A stretch of 64,000 nt of DNA from Parapedobacter deserti (lineage in GTDB: Bacteria; Bacteroidota; Bacteroidia; Sphingobacteriales; Sphingobacteriaceae). Location: positions 421,526 to 485,525 of the forward strand of contig NZ_JBHRTA010000030.1 of assembly GCF_042646065.1 (NCBI RefSeq), given 5' to 3'. Below, piece by piece: positions 26,253-34,678 of the stretch; positions within the stretch are counted from its first letter, which is position 1, and each line of letters begins with the position of its first letter. The notes under the pieces are model-generated. The model made no database searches. It was not told the origin of the DNA and saw only the letters and a program-made list of their open reading frames with translations. The translations under genes and the position numbers were made by a program.

Positions 26253-28157
26253 TTATCTATCCCATTCCCATACACTGTGATGCTTGGCTAACGAGTCGAT
26301 ATAATCTAAAAACCCAGCATAAAAATAATGGCGCCCTATTGTGCTGCTGTCGCCGATTATGATCAGCTTTTTCCTGGCACGGGTCATTGCCACATTCATA
26401 CGCCTGGTATCGGCTAAAAAGCCGATTTCCTGTTTTTCGTTGCTCCTTGTCAAACTGATGTAGATCACGTCTTTTTCCTGCCCCTGGAAGCTGTCTATGG
26501 TGTTCACTTGCAGTTGTTCCATATAGGGTTGCAAGCGCTCATCCTGCGCGATGATTTCAAGCAGATAAAGCGACTGGGCCCGGTACGGTGTGATAATGCC
26601 GATGCTTGGAAAGGCTTGATCTGAAAGCGATGTGTTGAGGTTTGTTGCAAAAGAAGCGAGGTGGTTGCGCAAAAAGTGGGCTTCATCGCGATTGGAAACG
26701 GCATGATCAACGACTGTTTCTTCAAAGCCGGCACCAGCCGTATCGATAAATATTATCGGGCTGTCATCGCCGCACAATGTCCAATGGGCCGCGGTTGGCC
26801 CTGCCTGTAACCGGTCTGCGTAAAGGGCAACAGATGGGTATTTCATAATCTGGACATTCATCCTGTACTGCACATCCAGCAGCGATACGTTGAGCGGGTG
26901 CCGTGTAACTAATTTTTCGAACAACGTGTGGTATAATCCACCAGAGGTGCGGTGGTCTGATTTTATCGTTGGGGGCAACTGGCAATGGTCGCCCGCCAGG
27001 ACAACATGATCAGCTTTCAGGATGGGAATCCAACAAGCGGGTTCCAGCGCCTGCGCGGCTTCGTCGATAATAACGGTTCGGTACTGCCGATCGCGAATGG
27101 TGTAATGGTTGGCGCCTACCAACGTAGCAGTGATCACTTGCGCTTTAGTCAATACGTCCTGAACGATATAATCCAGCAACTGATCAACCTCCTTCCGGAT
27201 TTTGCGTGCTTCATCAAACAGCGCTTTCCGTTGCTCACGCTCTGCCTTTCCGAAATTGCGTTTGTATTTATGCGCCATGTCGACATAGGCTCGGGCTTGC
27301 TTCTCCAGTGTCTTGACCGTTTTACGGGAGGCGTGGTTGTCTACCCGGGCATCCAGCGTGAGCTCTTGTAAGTGATCCGAAACCTTGACCGGGTTGCCGA
27401 TGCGGACTACCGATACGCCGGCCGCATCAAGGCGTTCGGTCAGCACGTCTACGGCCGTATTGCTTGGCGCTACGATAAGGAGCTGCTGTGGCTGCTGCAT
27501 CAGGAGAGCTTGTACGGCGTAGACCAGCGTCGTTGTTTTACCCGTGCCGGGAGGCCCGTGCAAGATGGACAGGGGATTTCCGCCAAGTATATGCGCTATC
27601 GCCTTGTTCTGGCTGGGGTTCAGGCTATCGTTTTCGTATGCCGGGTTGTGGGGTGGCACTCGAGCGTCGGCTTCGCCCAGCAGCAGCCTTACCAGGCTGT
27701 ATTGATTTTCGTTGCTAAGCGCCAGGTTGGCTTCGTCCAGCGCACGATGCATTTCTTTGTACGAATTTTCGTCGAACAGCAGGTCGATTCCGAGCCTGCC
27801 CCCACGGCTCCATGCAGGAAGTTCGTCTACCCGGAACGAAATCCGCATGGTGTCACGACCGGCAAACGCAATGACCCCATGAAGTCGATCTTTCTGGGGA
27901 CTATGGTTTGAAAACAAGGATACCGGCATGCCGAACCTGAACCGATGCCCCTCTTCCAAGTGATTGGTTCGGTTCACCGTGATGGTCAGGTAATCACCCC
28001 GTCCTAATTCGCTATTCGTTATCGCAATCGGAAACCAAGTGACGCCAAGTGCAATCCGTTCCTGAACCGAGCGCTGCAGTAGCAATGCTTCATGCTGGGC
28101 TTTGTCAAAAGCTTGTTCCCGATCCAGCAATCTCGCCAACTCGTTAAAATAATTCAT
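26253..28157 (-). CDS. Superfamily 1 DNA/RNA helicase (UPF1/IGHMBP2-like)
   Basis: 634 aa from the ATG at 28157 (MNYFNELARLLDRE); the frame continues 19 codons upstream without similarity. Helicase motifs in order: Walker A GPPGTGKTT, Walker B IIDEAAQALEP, motif III AGDHCQLPPT, motif V QGQEKDVIYISLTRS and motif VI NVAMTRARKKLIIIGD. The N-terminal SH3-like region (about 20-130) is typical of the SMUBP-2 group. Cytoplasmic; nucleic-acid substrate not predictable. It ends convergent to the LD-carboxypeptidase gene. Confidence 0.9.
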   Translation of the reverse strand: MNYFNELARLLDREQAFDKAQHEALLLQRSVQERIALGVTWFPIAITNSELGRGDYLTITVNRTNHLEEGHRFRFGMPVSLFSNHSPQKDRLHGVIAFAGRDTMRISFRVDELPAWSRGGRLGIDLLFDENSYKEMHRALDEANLALSNENQYSLVRLLLGEADARVPPHNPAYENDSLNPSQNKAIAHILGGNPLSILHGPPGTGKTTTLVYAVQALLMQQPQQLLIVAPSNTAVDVLTERLDAAGVSVVRIGNPVKVSDHLQELTLDARVDNHASRKTVKTLEKQARAYVDMAHKYKRNFGKAEREQRKALFDEARKIRKEVDQLLDYIVQDVLTKAQVITATLVGANHYTIRDRQYRTVIIDEAAQALEPACWIPILKADHVVLAGDHCQLPPTIKSDHRTSGGLYHTLFEKLVTRHPLNVSLLDVQYRMNVQIMKYPSVALYADRLQAGPTAAHWTLCGDDSPIIFIDTAGAGFEETVVDHAVSNRDEAHFLRNHLASFATNLNTSLSDQAFPSIGIITPYRAQSLYLLEIIAQDERLQPYMEQLQVNTIDSFQGQEKDVIYISLTRSNEKQEIGFLADTRRMNVAMTRARKKLIIIGDSSTIGRHYFYAGFLDYIDSLAKHHSVWEWDR

Positions 28158-28247
28158 AAAGACGCTCCGTGAATTTGTGCTTGCCTTGAAGTGATGAAAG
28201 CTGAACCATGGCACTTATTTGATGTCGATAGCTAACGCATCAGTACG

Positions 28248-28616
28248 TTATAAAACGATATTTTCATTCCTTTTCACTGCTATGTCAGCTACCTTTTCCG
28301 CATTAGCATCACCCCATTTTTGCATGGCATCGATGACGGCTAACAACGTAGTTCCAAAAGGTGTTAACCTATATTCTACTCTTAGCGGATATCCCTCAAA
28401 TACTTCTTTTGAGACAATTTCGTAGTCCAATAATTCGGCGAGTTGTTGATTTATTACCCTTAGGCTGGCCTGCTTTATCGCTTTCTGAATCTGCGCAGGC
28501 CGACTTATTCCATTTGCGATACAATCTATTATACAGGGTTTCCATTTGCCTCCGATGACTTTCATTGTGACGGACACGCCATAATCAAGTGTCAACGGAA
28601 TTTTATTAACGTACAT
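28248..28616 (-). CDS. HxlR-family winged-helix transcriptional regulator
   Basis: 122 aa with the HxlR core: VIGGKWKPCIIDCI, then a recognition region (SLRVINQQLAELLDYEIVSKE) and the wing (PLRVEYRLTPFGTTL). No second Cys pair typical of redox-sensing members is obvious apart from the single Cys in the core helix. It is divergent from the SMR efflux gene across 156 nt, so it probably regulates that gene and itself. Confidence 0.9.
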   Translation of the reverse strand: MYVNKIPLTLDYGVSVTMKVIGGKWKPCIIDCIANGISRPAQIQKAIKQASLRVINQQLAELLDYEIVSKEVFEGYPLRVEYRLTPFGTTLLAVIDAMQKWGDANAEKVADIAVKRNENIVL

Positions 28617-28724
28617 AAGTTGCTCAATTAGTTGATAATGACATTGCGAAGTTACGAATACAACAGATGACTTTCCAGTTATCGGGTAGTGATAATATTT
28701 TCCATATGATTCTTTTGCCCCATA

Positions 28725-28755
28725 TTTCGAGTCTGTTTTGGTCGAATTATCTTTG
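28725..28755 (+). promoter_or_regulatory. Promoter of the SMR efflux gene
   Basis: TTTCG at 28725-28729 as an approximate -33, an 18-nt spacer, and TATCTTTG at 28748-28755 as a perfect -7. It starts transcription about 12 nt before the ATG, in the gap shared with the HxlR gene. Confidence 0.55.
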
Positions 28756-28772
28756 TTTAAATTTAATATAGT

Positions 28773-29096
28773 ATGAAATATCTATTTCTTTTGGGTGCAA
28801 TTATGGCTGAAATAGCCGGCGCGATAGCGACACGACAGTCCAATGGGTTCAGTAAGTTTTGGCCGTCCTGCATTGCAGTACTTGGGGTAGTAGGTGCATA
28901 CTTTCTCTTGTCGCTATCCCTAAAAAATGGCATGCCATTAGGTGTAGCCTATGGAATTTGGGCAGCTTTAGGGATAACGCTGTTAGCTCTTTTCGGAGCT
29001 TTTTTCTTCAATGAACCGTTGAGTGTTATCCAGGTCGCAGGAATAATACTGATTGTAGGAGGAGTTTTAGCTTTGGAACTGGGTAAGACCGAATAG
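28773..29096 (+). CDS. Small multidrug resistance (SMR) transporter
   Basis: 107 aa with four hydrophobic helices. The essential membrane Glu lies in AEIAG (Glu13), and GMPLGVAYGIWAALG is the conserved third-helix block of the EmrE/SugE family. SMR proteins are dual-topology dimers that exchange protons for cationic compounds or guanidinium. EmrE and Gdx/SugE types cannot be separated with certainty here. Divergent from the HxlR regulator, which probably controls it. Confidence 0.92.
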   Translation: MKYLFLLGAIMAEIAGAIATRQSNGFSKFWPSCIAVLGVVGAYFLLSLSLKNGMPLGVAYGIWAALGITLLALFGAFFFNEPLSVIQVAGIILIVGGVLALELGKTE

Positions 29097-29242
29097 AAAT
29101 CCTAAACTGCACCAAAAGGAATTTGTATTACATCGGGAACACGCAGAAAACATCAAACGGGTCAAACTGGTATAAATCCGAAAATTTGCGGTGATTCTTT
29201 TATTATGTAACTTGCTTGAAAAAAAAAGTGAGGTGCAAGGCC

Positions 29243-29824
29243 ATGGACAGCATGAGGCTGATTGAACACATCCAGAAACATATCCGGTTAAACCAAATAG
29301 AATGCGAAAAGCTTATCCCATATTTTACAACAGTTAACGTTAAAAAGAAAGACTTCCTACTTCGGGCAAGCCAACGGTGTAAAGCGGAGAGCTTTGTTCT
29401 CAAAGGCTGCTTCAGAACATATGCAGTGGATGAAAACGGTTATGAGCGGACCCTGCTGTTTTCTGTAGAAGACTGGTGGGTAGGCGACTTGTTGAGCTTT
29501 TTGACCCAACAACCCTCCCTCTATTATATTCAGGCAATAGAAGACGCCGAAGTTTTGCAAATCACCAAGGACCGTTTGGAAGAGCTATATTTGCACATCC
29601 CGAAAATGGAACGATACTTTCGGTTACTGGTTCAAAATGCTTATGTCACTCAATTGGAAAGGATTAACGAGCGTTTTTCCTTGCCGGCAGAGCACCGTTA
29701 CCTGAAGTTTGTTGAGAAATATCCCGGCCTGATGCATCGTATTCCGCAAAAGAATATAGCCTCCTATCTTGGTATCACACCCGTTTTTTTAAGTATGCTC
29801 CGGAGGAAAATAGGTAAAAGTTGA
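29243..29824 (+). CDS. Crp/Fnr-family transcriptional regulator
   Basis: 193 aa from ATG 29243, preceded by GAGGT; the frame extends upstream to a TTG without family similarity. It has an N-terminal cyclic-nucleotide-binding-like beta barrel (FVLKGCFRTYAVDENGYERT, VGDLLSFL) and a C-terminal helix-turn-helix (IPQKNIASYLGITPVFLSML). The barrel lacks the canonical RxA cAMP-phosphate signature, as in most Bacteroidota members. The DoxX gene follows 73 nt downstream in the same direction, the usual target of this type of regulator. Confidence 0.9.
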   Translation: MDSMRLIEHIQKHIRLNQIECEKLIPYFTTVNVKKKDFLLRASQRCKAESFVLKGCFRTYAVDENGYERTLLFSVEDWWVGDLLSFLTQQPSLYYIQAIEDAEVLQITKDRLEELYLHIPKMERYFRLLVQNAYVTQLERINERFSLPAEHRYLKFVEKYPGLMHRIPQKNIASYLGITPVFLSMLRRKIGKS

Positions 29825-29897
29825 TTTATTAAACTACTTTAACTTGTTTCCATCCATCGCTGGCGAGTTTTGTAGCCAAATACTAATACATAACGAT

Positions 29898-30341
29898 ATG
29901 AAACAAAAACTCTTTGGCGTACGTAACGATTGGACTGGAGTTGTATTGCGTCTAACGCTTGGAATCGTCATGCTTCCTCACGGAGCTCAAAAGATGCTGG
30001 GATGGTTTGGCGGGCCCGGATTTCAAAAGGAAATGCTACATCTGACTGAAGATGTGCAGTTGCCCTGGCTCATTTCGCTTTTGGTCATTCTTATCGAGTT
30101 TTTTGGGTCAATCTGCATTTTAGCCGGATTGGCTTCGAGGCTATGGGCTATTGCATTCTTTATTCTTTTTACAGGCATTATTTTTTCTTCTCACATCGAA
30201 TTCGGCTTTTTTATGAACTGGTTTGGCAACCAATCGGGAGAAGGAATCGAATACCATCTTCTGGTACTTGGCATATGCATAGCAGTCTTTTTGAATGGCA
30301 GCGGAAAGTTTGCACTCGATAAAATGCTATCTGTTAAATGA
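29898..30341 (+). CDS. DoxX family integral membrane protein
   Basis: 147 aa from ATG 29898 (MKQKLFGV); the longer frame adds 18 unlikely residues. Four hydrophobic helices and the DoxX signature LRLTLGIVMLPHGAQKMLGWFGG are clear. Family members act as quinone-linked membrane oxidoreductase subunits or redox-stress proteins. Paired with a Crp/Fnr regulator, which probably controls it. Confidence 0.9.
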   Translation: MKQKLFGVRNDWTGVVLRLTLGIVMLPHGAQKMLGWFGGPGFQKEMLHLTEDVQLPWLISLLVILIEFFGSICILAGLASRLWAIAFFILFTGIIFSSHIEFGFFMNWFGNQSGEGIEYHLLVLGICIAVFLNGSGKFALDKMLSVK

Positions 30342-30363
30342 AACCACAACCCTGCACCCGGCC

Positions 30364-30404
30364 CGGGACTACACATGCCATTTTAAGTCCCGCGTAGTTT
30401 TTTT
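30364..30404 (+). terminator. Intrinsic terminator after DoxX
   Basis: CGGGACT (30364-30370) pairs with AGTCCCG (30386-30392), and a run of seven T follows a few bases later (30398-30404). Confidence 0.65.
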
Positions 30405-30481
30405 ACCCTCCAAAGGGTATCGGGCGATGAGGTAATATTGCGACGGCGGAAATTTTGTTATTTCATAAATTTTTAACATTG

Positions 30482-30511
30482 TTGCTGTAACAAAGTGGGG
30501 CTACCGAGCGT
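30482..30511. repeat. Short dispersed repeat, copy B
   Basis: Partner of 26212-26241 (23 of 30 positions equal by eye). It lies 30 nt upstream of small RNA copy 2. Confidence 0.35.
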
Positions 30512-30541
30512 TTAATATTCAGTTATTCAAAAATTGTCTTT

Positions 30542-30608
30542 TCATAATTTAGGTTTATAATTGGTTAGTTAAGAAGTCCCGATTCTCCCCGTTTCGGGGC
30601 TTCGTTTT
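30542..30608 (+). ncRNA. Candidate small RNA, copy 2
   Basis: The first 28 nt are identical to 1296-1323. The hairpin that follows has a different stem, GAAGTCCCG (30573-30581) paired with 30595-30603 with one G-U pair, but the same 13-nt loop ATTCTCCCCGTTT (30582-30594). A short T run ends at 30608. The upstream promoter is weaker than in copy 1 (no consensus -33, only a partial -7 ending TTG at 30536). No gene follows on this strand for over 2 kb, which argues against a leader role. Confidence 0.55.
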
Positions 30609-30740
30609 AAACGCGACGAGAACGTTGAAAACGGAACGACTTAAAAATTACGTAATTTTCTCAAATCTATATACTAATTGTCATCATAATAGTCGCTTCC
30701 TACCTTAACCACTCCAGAGCACCGCGCAACTTGTCCGCCA

Positions 30741-31538
30741 CTACGGATGAAATTTCTCTGGCACTACTTTCAACATCTCATTAAAGCACGCCTTCCAGAG
30801 GAAAGGATTAACGTTTTCAACGTTGATACCTGGGTCTAAACTATGCTTTGAACAGATGGACTCAATTTGTGATTTCCTGAATATAGCTTTTAGTGCAGTT
30901 CTGGTTTTAGTCCCAGGAACTGCAATAAGTTTTTGAATAAACCGAAGATACTTTTCTTTATGAACGTGCTCGATTCGGATACCATTTGGCTCGATACATA
31001 ATAGGGCGGATTGTACAGTCGGAGGAGGCATGAAACTAGCTGGGTTAATCTCGTATTGCAGTTTCATATGGAAAAATGTCCTGTAAAAAATGGCATAGGG
31101 GCTATAGATTTTGTTGGACGTCAATTTTCGGGCAGGAGCCAATTGCATTACTATTGAACCACCTTTAAAATTCTCTAAGTTGGCAAACATCAATATTTTC
31201 AGAATATCCGATGTAATACCATAAGGGATGTTCGAAACCACTTTGAATGGTCTTGCCGGAATTCGAAAATTCAAGAAATCAATGTTTAATATTGTTAGGT
31301 TCGTGTAATGCCTATACTTATGTTTCAGGTAGCTCGCCAAACCGGTATCTTTTTCTATTGCTATAACATCTCCTGAGTGATGAAGCAGATGAACGGTGAG
31401 AAAGCCTTTGCCGGCACCTATATCAAGTACGGTGTCTGAATATTTCAGACTAGCAAGCCGTATTGAATCAGAAATGAGGGTCTTATCTATGGTAAAATGC
31501 TGTCCCGTAAATCGGACAGGCAACTTCCTTTTAGTCAC
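30741..31538 (-). CDS. Erm(F)-like 23S rRNA (adenine-N6) methyltransferase
   Basis: 265 aa. The start is taken as GTG 31538 because TKRKLPVRFTGQHFTID matches the known beginning of Erm(F); the frame also extends to another GTG at 31577. The SAM-binding motif DTVLDIGAGKGFLTVHLL and the catalytic loop SNIPYGITSDI are present, and the end LKVVPEKFHP again matches Erm(F) as I recall it. Erm enzymes methylate A2058 of 23S rRNA and give macrolide-lincosamide-streptogramin B resistance; KsgA-like housekeeping function is less likely given the termini. Upstream sequence shows no recognisable attenuation leader. No mobile element is visible beside it. Confidence 0.85.
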   Translation of the reverse strand: MTKRKLPVRFTGQHFTIDKTLISDSIRLASLKYSDTVLDIGAGKGFLTVHLLHHSGDVIAIEKDTGLASYLKHKYRHYTNLTILNIDFLNFRIPARPFKVVSNIPYGITSDILKILMFANLENFKGGSIVMQLAPARKLTSNKIYSPYAIFYRTFFHMKLQYEINPASFMPPPTVQSALLCIEPNGIRIEHVHKEKYLRFIQKLIAVPGTKTRTALKAIFRKSQIESICSKHSLDPGINVENVNPFLWKACFNEMLKVVPEKFHP

Positions 31539-31865
31539 TTGAAAATGAATTTGGATGAATACGTTAACCTGGATCACGATAAAGTGATAAGGCAGTATTC
31601 TCCAGCATTTTACAAATGACGAAAGATCCTAATTATAGCGGCAAATAGAACCTTTGTGCATTCGTGTTAGGAACGTCGGACCGGAAAACTATGATTTGAT
31701 TATTTTGTACTGCCCATCACTTAGGTGGCAGTCCATGGTCTACTGTAATACATGCTTATTTTTCTTTGCATGGCAGCAAAAGTAAGGTTTTTATCAATGG
31801 TTTCAAAGTACACGGATTGCGGGACTACCATCCGATCGCCCCAAACGTTTTATAGCCGCGAGCGG
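31539..31865. other. Intergenic region, nothing recognised
   Basis: 327 nt between the Erm-like gene and the LysR gene, both minus-strand. No convincing promoter, terminator or short gene was seen. Confidence 0.45.
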
Positions 31866-32747
31866 TTACATCGGCTCAGCATTCATGGTTGCGCTTGCTA
31901 TGTCCGCGAAGGCCGTTAACGCCGTTGATCTGGGGATATCATTCCGATAAATCAAATAGGTCTTCATCATCCCGAACTCTTTGGGTAAAGGAAAGGTTCT
32001 GATTTTTCTATTGCGATAAAAGGTAGACACAATTTCCCCGGGCAAAAAGCTGAAGCCGATCCCGGATTCGATAAAATTGATTACCCCTTCTATCGAATTC
32101 ATCACTGTCTTGTGGTAATTGGAAATCCCGTTAAAGACTAGCCAATTTTCCAGTCTTGATCTGAACACACAGTCCTGGTCAAAGACAATTGCTTTTAGCG
32201 GCGTTTGCGATAAGATGCCGTTTAAACCTGCGCAGTCGTCGGGCCCTACGGCGACAATTTCTTCCTCCTTAACCCATATTTGCGCTAAATCAAGATGATT
32301 CAGCGGTGCTGGCACAAATGCGGCGTCTAATCGGTAGTTAAGCACATCATTTACCAACACGTCTTTCATCGCTGACTTGAATTCCAAATCCACAAACGGA
32401 TACCGGCTTGCCAGCTCATTCACCAGTTCAGGACCCTTGACCACCAACATTGTTTCCAGAAAGCCTACTTTAATCAGGCCTTTAACCGTTTCCTTTTCGC
32501 CAAGCCGTTCTTTAGCCTCTTCGATGAGGCGGTTAATCTGTTTGCTATATCGCAACAGTGTCTCTCCCCCGTTGGTCAATTTCACGTTCCTTGAGGTCCG
32601 GGTGAAGAGCGCCGCACCAAATTCCTCTTCGAGCTTTTTTATTCGCGCCGTTACGTTCGATTGCACGGTAAACATTTCTTCTGCGGCCTTGGTGAAACTT
32701 TCGTGAAACGCTACCGCCTCAAATAATTTCAGATCATTATCGCTCAT
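31866..32747 (-). CDS. LysR-family transcriptional regulator
   Basis: 293 aa. N-terminal winged HTH (LKLFEAVAFHESFTKAAEEMF, VTARIKKLEEEFGAALFTRT) and C-terminal periplasmic-binding-like effector domain (about 90-290). It is divergent from an alpha/beta hydrolase gene with a 12-bp palindrome and a -7 consensus in the 95-nt gap, so it probably activates that gene in response to a small molecule. Confidence 0.92.
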   Translation of the reverse strand: MSDNDLKLFEAVAFHESFTKAAEEMFTVQSNVTARIKKLEEEFGAALFTRTSRNVKLTNGGETLLRYSKQINRLIEEAKERLGEKETVKGLIKVGFLETMLVVKGPELVNELASRYPFVDLEFKSAMKDVLVNDVLNYRLDAAFVPAPLNHLDLAQIWVKEEEIVAVGPDDCAGLNGILSQTPLKAIVFDQDCVFRSRLENWLVFNGISNYHKTVMNSIEGVINFIESGIGFSFLPGEIVSTFYRNRKIRTFPLPKEFGMMKTYLIYRNDIPRSTALTAFADIASATMNAEPM

Positions 32748-32773
32748 TTATCACAAATTATGATTTTTAAAAT

Positions 32774-32785
32774 TGATTTAAATCA
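32774..32785. promoter_or_regulatory. Candidate LysR binding site
   Basis: TGATTTAAATCA is a perfect 12-bp palindrome directly upstream of the -33 region of the divergent hydrolase promoter, the usual position for LysR activation. Confidence 0.45.
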
Positions 32786-32817
32786 TTTATAACAATCAAA
32801 TTTACGCTTTATATTTG
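32786..32817 (+). promoter_or_regulatory. Promoter of the LysR-linked hydrolase
   Basis: TATATTTG at 32810-32817 is a perfect -7; TTTA at 32786-32789 is a one-mismatch -33 with a 20-nt spacer. Confidence 0.5.
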
Positions 32818-32842
32818 AATAATCTCACAAAGCTAATGCGTT

Positions 32843-33727
32843 ATGACACATTCAAACACAAGAAACCCAAGAGCCGTCCACCATCGGACCGCGCAGCTAA
32901 ACGGCCTGGATATCTTTTACAGAGAAAGCGGTCCGGCAGACGCTCCCGTACTCTTACTGTTGCACGGTTACCCCACTTCATCGCACATGTTCCGCAACCT
33001 GATTCCGTTATTAAACGGGCGGTACCGTATCATTGCTCCAGACCTTCCCGGGTTCGGCTATTCGAGCGCTCCAAGCCGGAAAACGTTCACCTATACCTTT
33101 GACCGTTTGGCATCAGTCATGCAAGATTTTATTGAGCACCTTGAGTTGACGAAGTTCGCTATTTACGTATTTGATTACGGTGCGCCGACGGGCTATCGTT
33201 TGGCTATGTCCAATCCGGAAAAGATAACCGCCATTATTTCACAGAACGGAAATGCGTATGAAGAAGGGCTGGGCGAAGGATGGAAACCCATACAAGCATA
33301 CTGGGAACACGACACGCAAGAAAACCGGGATGCATTACGAGGGTTCGTCACCTTAGCGGGCACCAAGTTCCAGTATTACACGGGCGTCTCTGACGAATCG
33401 CTGATCGCCCCGGAAGTGATCACGATGGATCAGTATTTTCTGGACCGCCACGGGTCGGATGAAATCCAGTTAGATCTTTTACGCGATTATAAAAACAACG
33501 TATTGCTGTATCCGAAATTTCAAGCCTATTTCAGCACATGGAAACCCCGTCTGCTGGCTGTCTGGGGAAATAAGGATCCATTTTTTCTGCCGCCCGGCGC
33601 AGAAGCTTACAAACGTGACATTCCTGACGCCATCGTAAAATTTTATGATACCGGCCACTTTGCGCTGGAAACACATGCGGCAGAAATAGGCGCTGATATC
33701 TTAAAATTCCTGGATTCGTTGTCCTGA
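32843..33727 (+). CDS. Alpha/beta hydrolase, haloalkane dehalogenase/epoxide hydrolase type
   Basis: 294 aa, no signal peptide. HGYPTSSHMFRNLIP is the oxyanion segment and DLPGFGYS the following conserved block. The nucleophile elbow reads VFDYGAP, with Asp instead of Ser, as in haloalkane dehalogenases, fluoroacetate dehalogenases and epoxide hydrolases. The late acid (WGNKDPFF) and the C-terminal His (DTGHFALETH) complete the triad. Substrate not assigned. Divergent from a LysR regulator, which likely controls it. Confidence 0.85.
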   Translation: MTHSNTRNPRAVHHRTAQLNGLDIFYRESGPADAPVLLLLHGYPTSSHMFRNLIPLLNGRYRIIAPDLPGFGYSSAPSRKTFTYTFDRLASVMQDFIEHLELTKFAIYVFDYGAPTGYRLAMSNPEKITAIISQNGNAYEEGLGEGWKPIQAYWEHDTQENRDALRGFVTLAGTKFQYYTGVSDESLIAPEVITMDQYFLDRHGSDEIQLDLLRDYKNNVLLYPKFQAYFSTWKPRLLAVWGNKDPFFLPPGAEAYKRDIPDAIVKFYDTGHFALETHAAEIGADILKFLDSLS

Positions 33728-33792
33728 TTTGCGATCGCCTGACGGTACAGAAAACCGAATGCTGCGTTTCGAAGCGTGTTGTTTTATTTTTA

Positions 33793-33840
33793 TTTGGAAC
33801 GATTGTTCCAAACGTGTAGATTTGTGGAACGATCGTTCCA
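33793..33840 (+). promoter_or_regulatory. SDR promoter flanked by two TetR-type operators
   Basis: TTTG (33793-33796) and TAGATTTG (33817-33824), spacer 20 nt, form the promoter. TGGAACGATTGTTCCA (33795-33810, one central mismatch) overlaps the -33, and TGGAACGATCGTTCCA (33825-33840, perfect) abuts the -7. The centres are 30 bp apart. The same core recurs before the tetR gene. Confidence 0.8.
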
Positions 33841-33877
33841 TAATGGAAGAGCATTTATTAATTCAAAAATGGTAAAA

Positions 33878-34630
33878 ATGAGCAAACTAAAAGACAAAGT
33901 CGCAGTTGTAACAGGCGGCAGTTCAGGAATTGGCTACGCAGCCGCAAAAGAATTCGCTGCGCAAGGTGCAAGGGTGGTGATTACGGGCCGCAATCAGACC
34001 GCCATTGACCAAGCGGTGCAGGAGTTGGGCAGCCATACCATCGGTATCCGTGCTGATGCCGCAAGTATAACCGATACGGAAAAACTGGCCGCGCAAGTAA
34101 CCTCCGATTTCGGTAAGGTTGATGTGCTATTCGTAAACGCCGGTGTCGCTTTTCAAGAGCCGATAGGGCAGATTTCGGAGTCCATCTTTGACGAACTCGT
34201 CGGCATCAATTTCAAAGGAGCCGTTTTCACGACCGAGAAGTTTATTCCCGTCATGAAAGACGGAGGGGCCATTATTCACATGACTTCGGTCAGTGCATTT
34301 ACTTTTGCATACGGGACCGCCATATATTCCGCTACAAAAGCTGCACTTACGGCGTATAGCAAGTCTGCTTCCGTAGAGCTGGCAGACCGGAAAATCAGGG
34401 TGAATACCGTTGCCCCTGCGATGACGGAAACCCCCGCGATTCACAAGGGGCAATTTGCGGATGATGAGATTCATACGCTTATTAAAAGCAAGTTTCCCTT
34501 CAAACGTTACGGAACGCCCCAAGAAGTTGCCAAATTGGTTGCCTTCCTAGCCTCCGATGAGGCTTCTTTTATTTCGGGTGGCGAATTTACGGTTGATGGC
34601 GCAGCTTCCGTAAACACATTCCGGATATAA
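33878..34630 (+). CDS. Short-chain dehydrogenase/reductase (SDR)
   Basis: 250 aa from ATG 33878 (MSKLKDKVAVVTGG); an in-frame ATG 9 nt earlier is possible. Classical SDR features: TGGSSGIG cofactor motif, NAG in FVNAGVAF, catalytic Ser in MTSVSAF, YSATK with catalytic Tyr/Lys (about 152-156), and the end FISGGEFTVDG. An Arg in VVITGRN suggests NADP preference. Controlled by the TetR protein encoded next, judging from shared operators. Confidence 0.92.
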   Translation: MSKLKDKVAVVTGGSSGIGYAAAKEFAAQGARVVITGRNQTAIDQAVQELGSHTIGIRADAASITDTEKLAAQVTSDFGKVDVLFVNAGVAFQEPIGQISESIFDELVGINFKGAVFTTEKFIPVMKDGGAIIHMTSVSAFTFAYGTAIYSATKAALTAYSKSASVELADRKIRVNTVAPAMTETPAIHKGQFADDEIHTLIKSKFPFKRYGTPQEVAKLVAFLASDEASFISGGEFTVDGAASVNTFRI

Positions 34631-34645
34631 TTTTTTTTGCCCATA

Positions 34646-34678
34646 TTTGGAATGATCGTTCCGTAATTTATATCTTTG
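34646..34678 (+). promoter_or_regulatory. tetR promoter with overlapping operator
   Basis: TTTG (34646-34649), 21-nt spacer, TATCTTTG (34671-34678). The operator GGAATGATCGTTCC (34649-34662) lies between them and matches the two sites before the SDR gene, implying autoregulation. Confidence 0.75.

Larger units (their letters stand above)
30342..30740. other. Intergenic region with terminator, repeat and small RNA copy 2
   Basis: 399 nt with no gene. In order it holds the DoxX terminator (30364-30404), the dispersed repeat copy B (30482-30511), the candidate small RNA (30542-30608) and a 16-nt palindrome AAAATTACGTAATTTT near 30645. The rest shows nothing recognisable. Confidence 0.5.

Noticed and set aside
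30677..30689. TTGTCATCATAAT, similar to the start of the small RNA, as a possible third copy
   Set aside because: Similarity ends after about a dozen bases and no hairpin follows.
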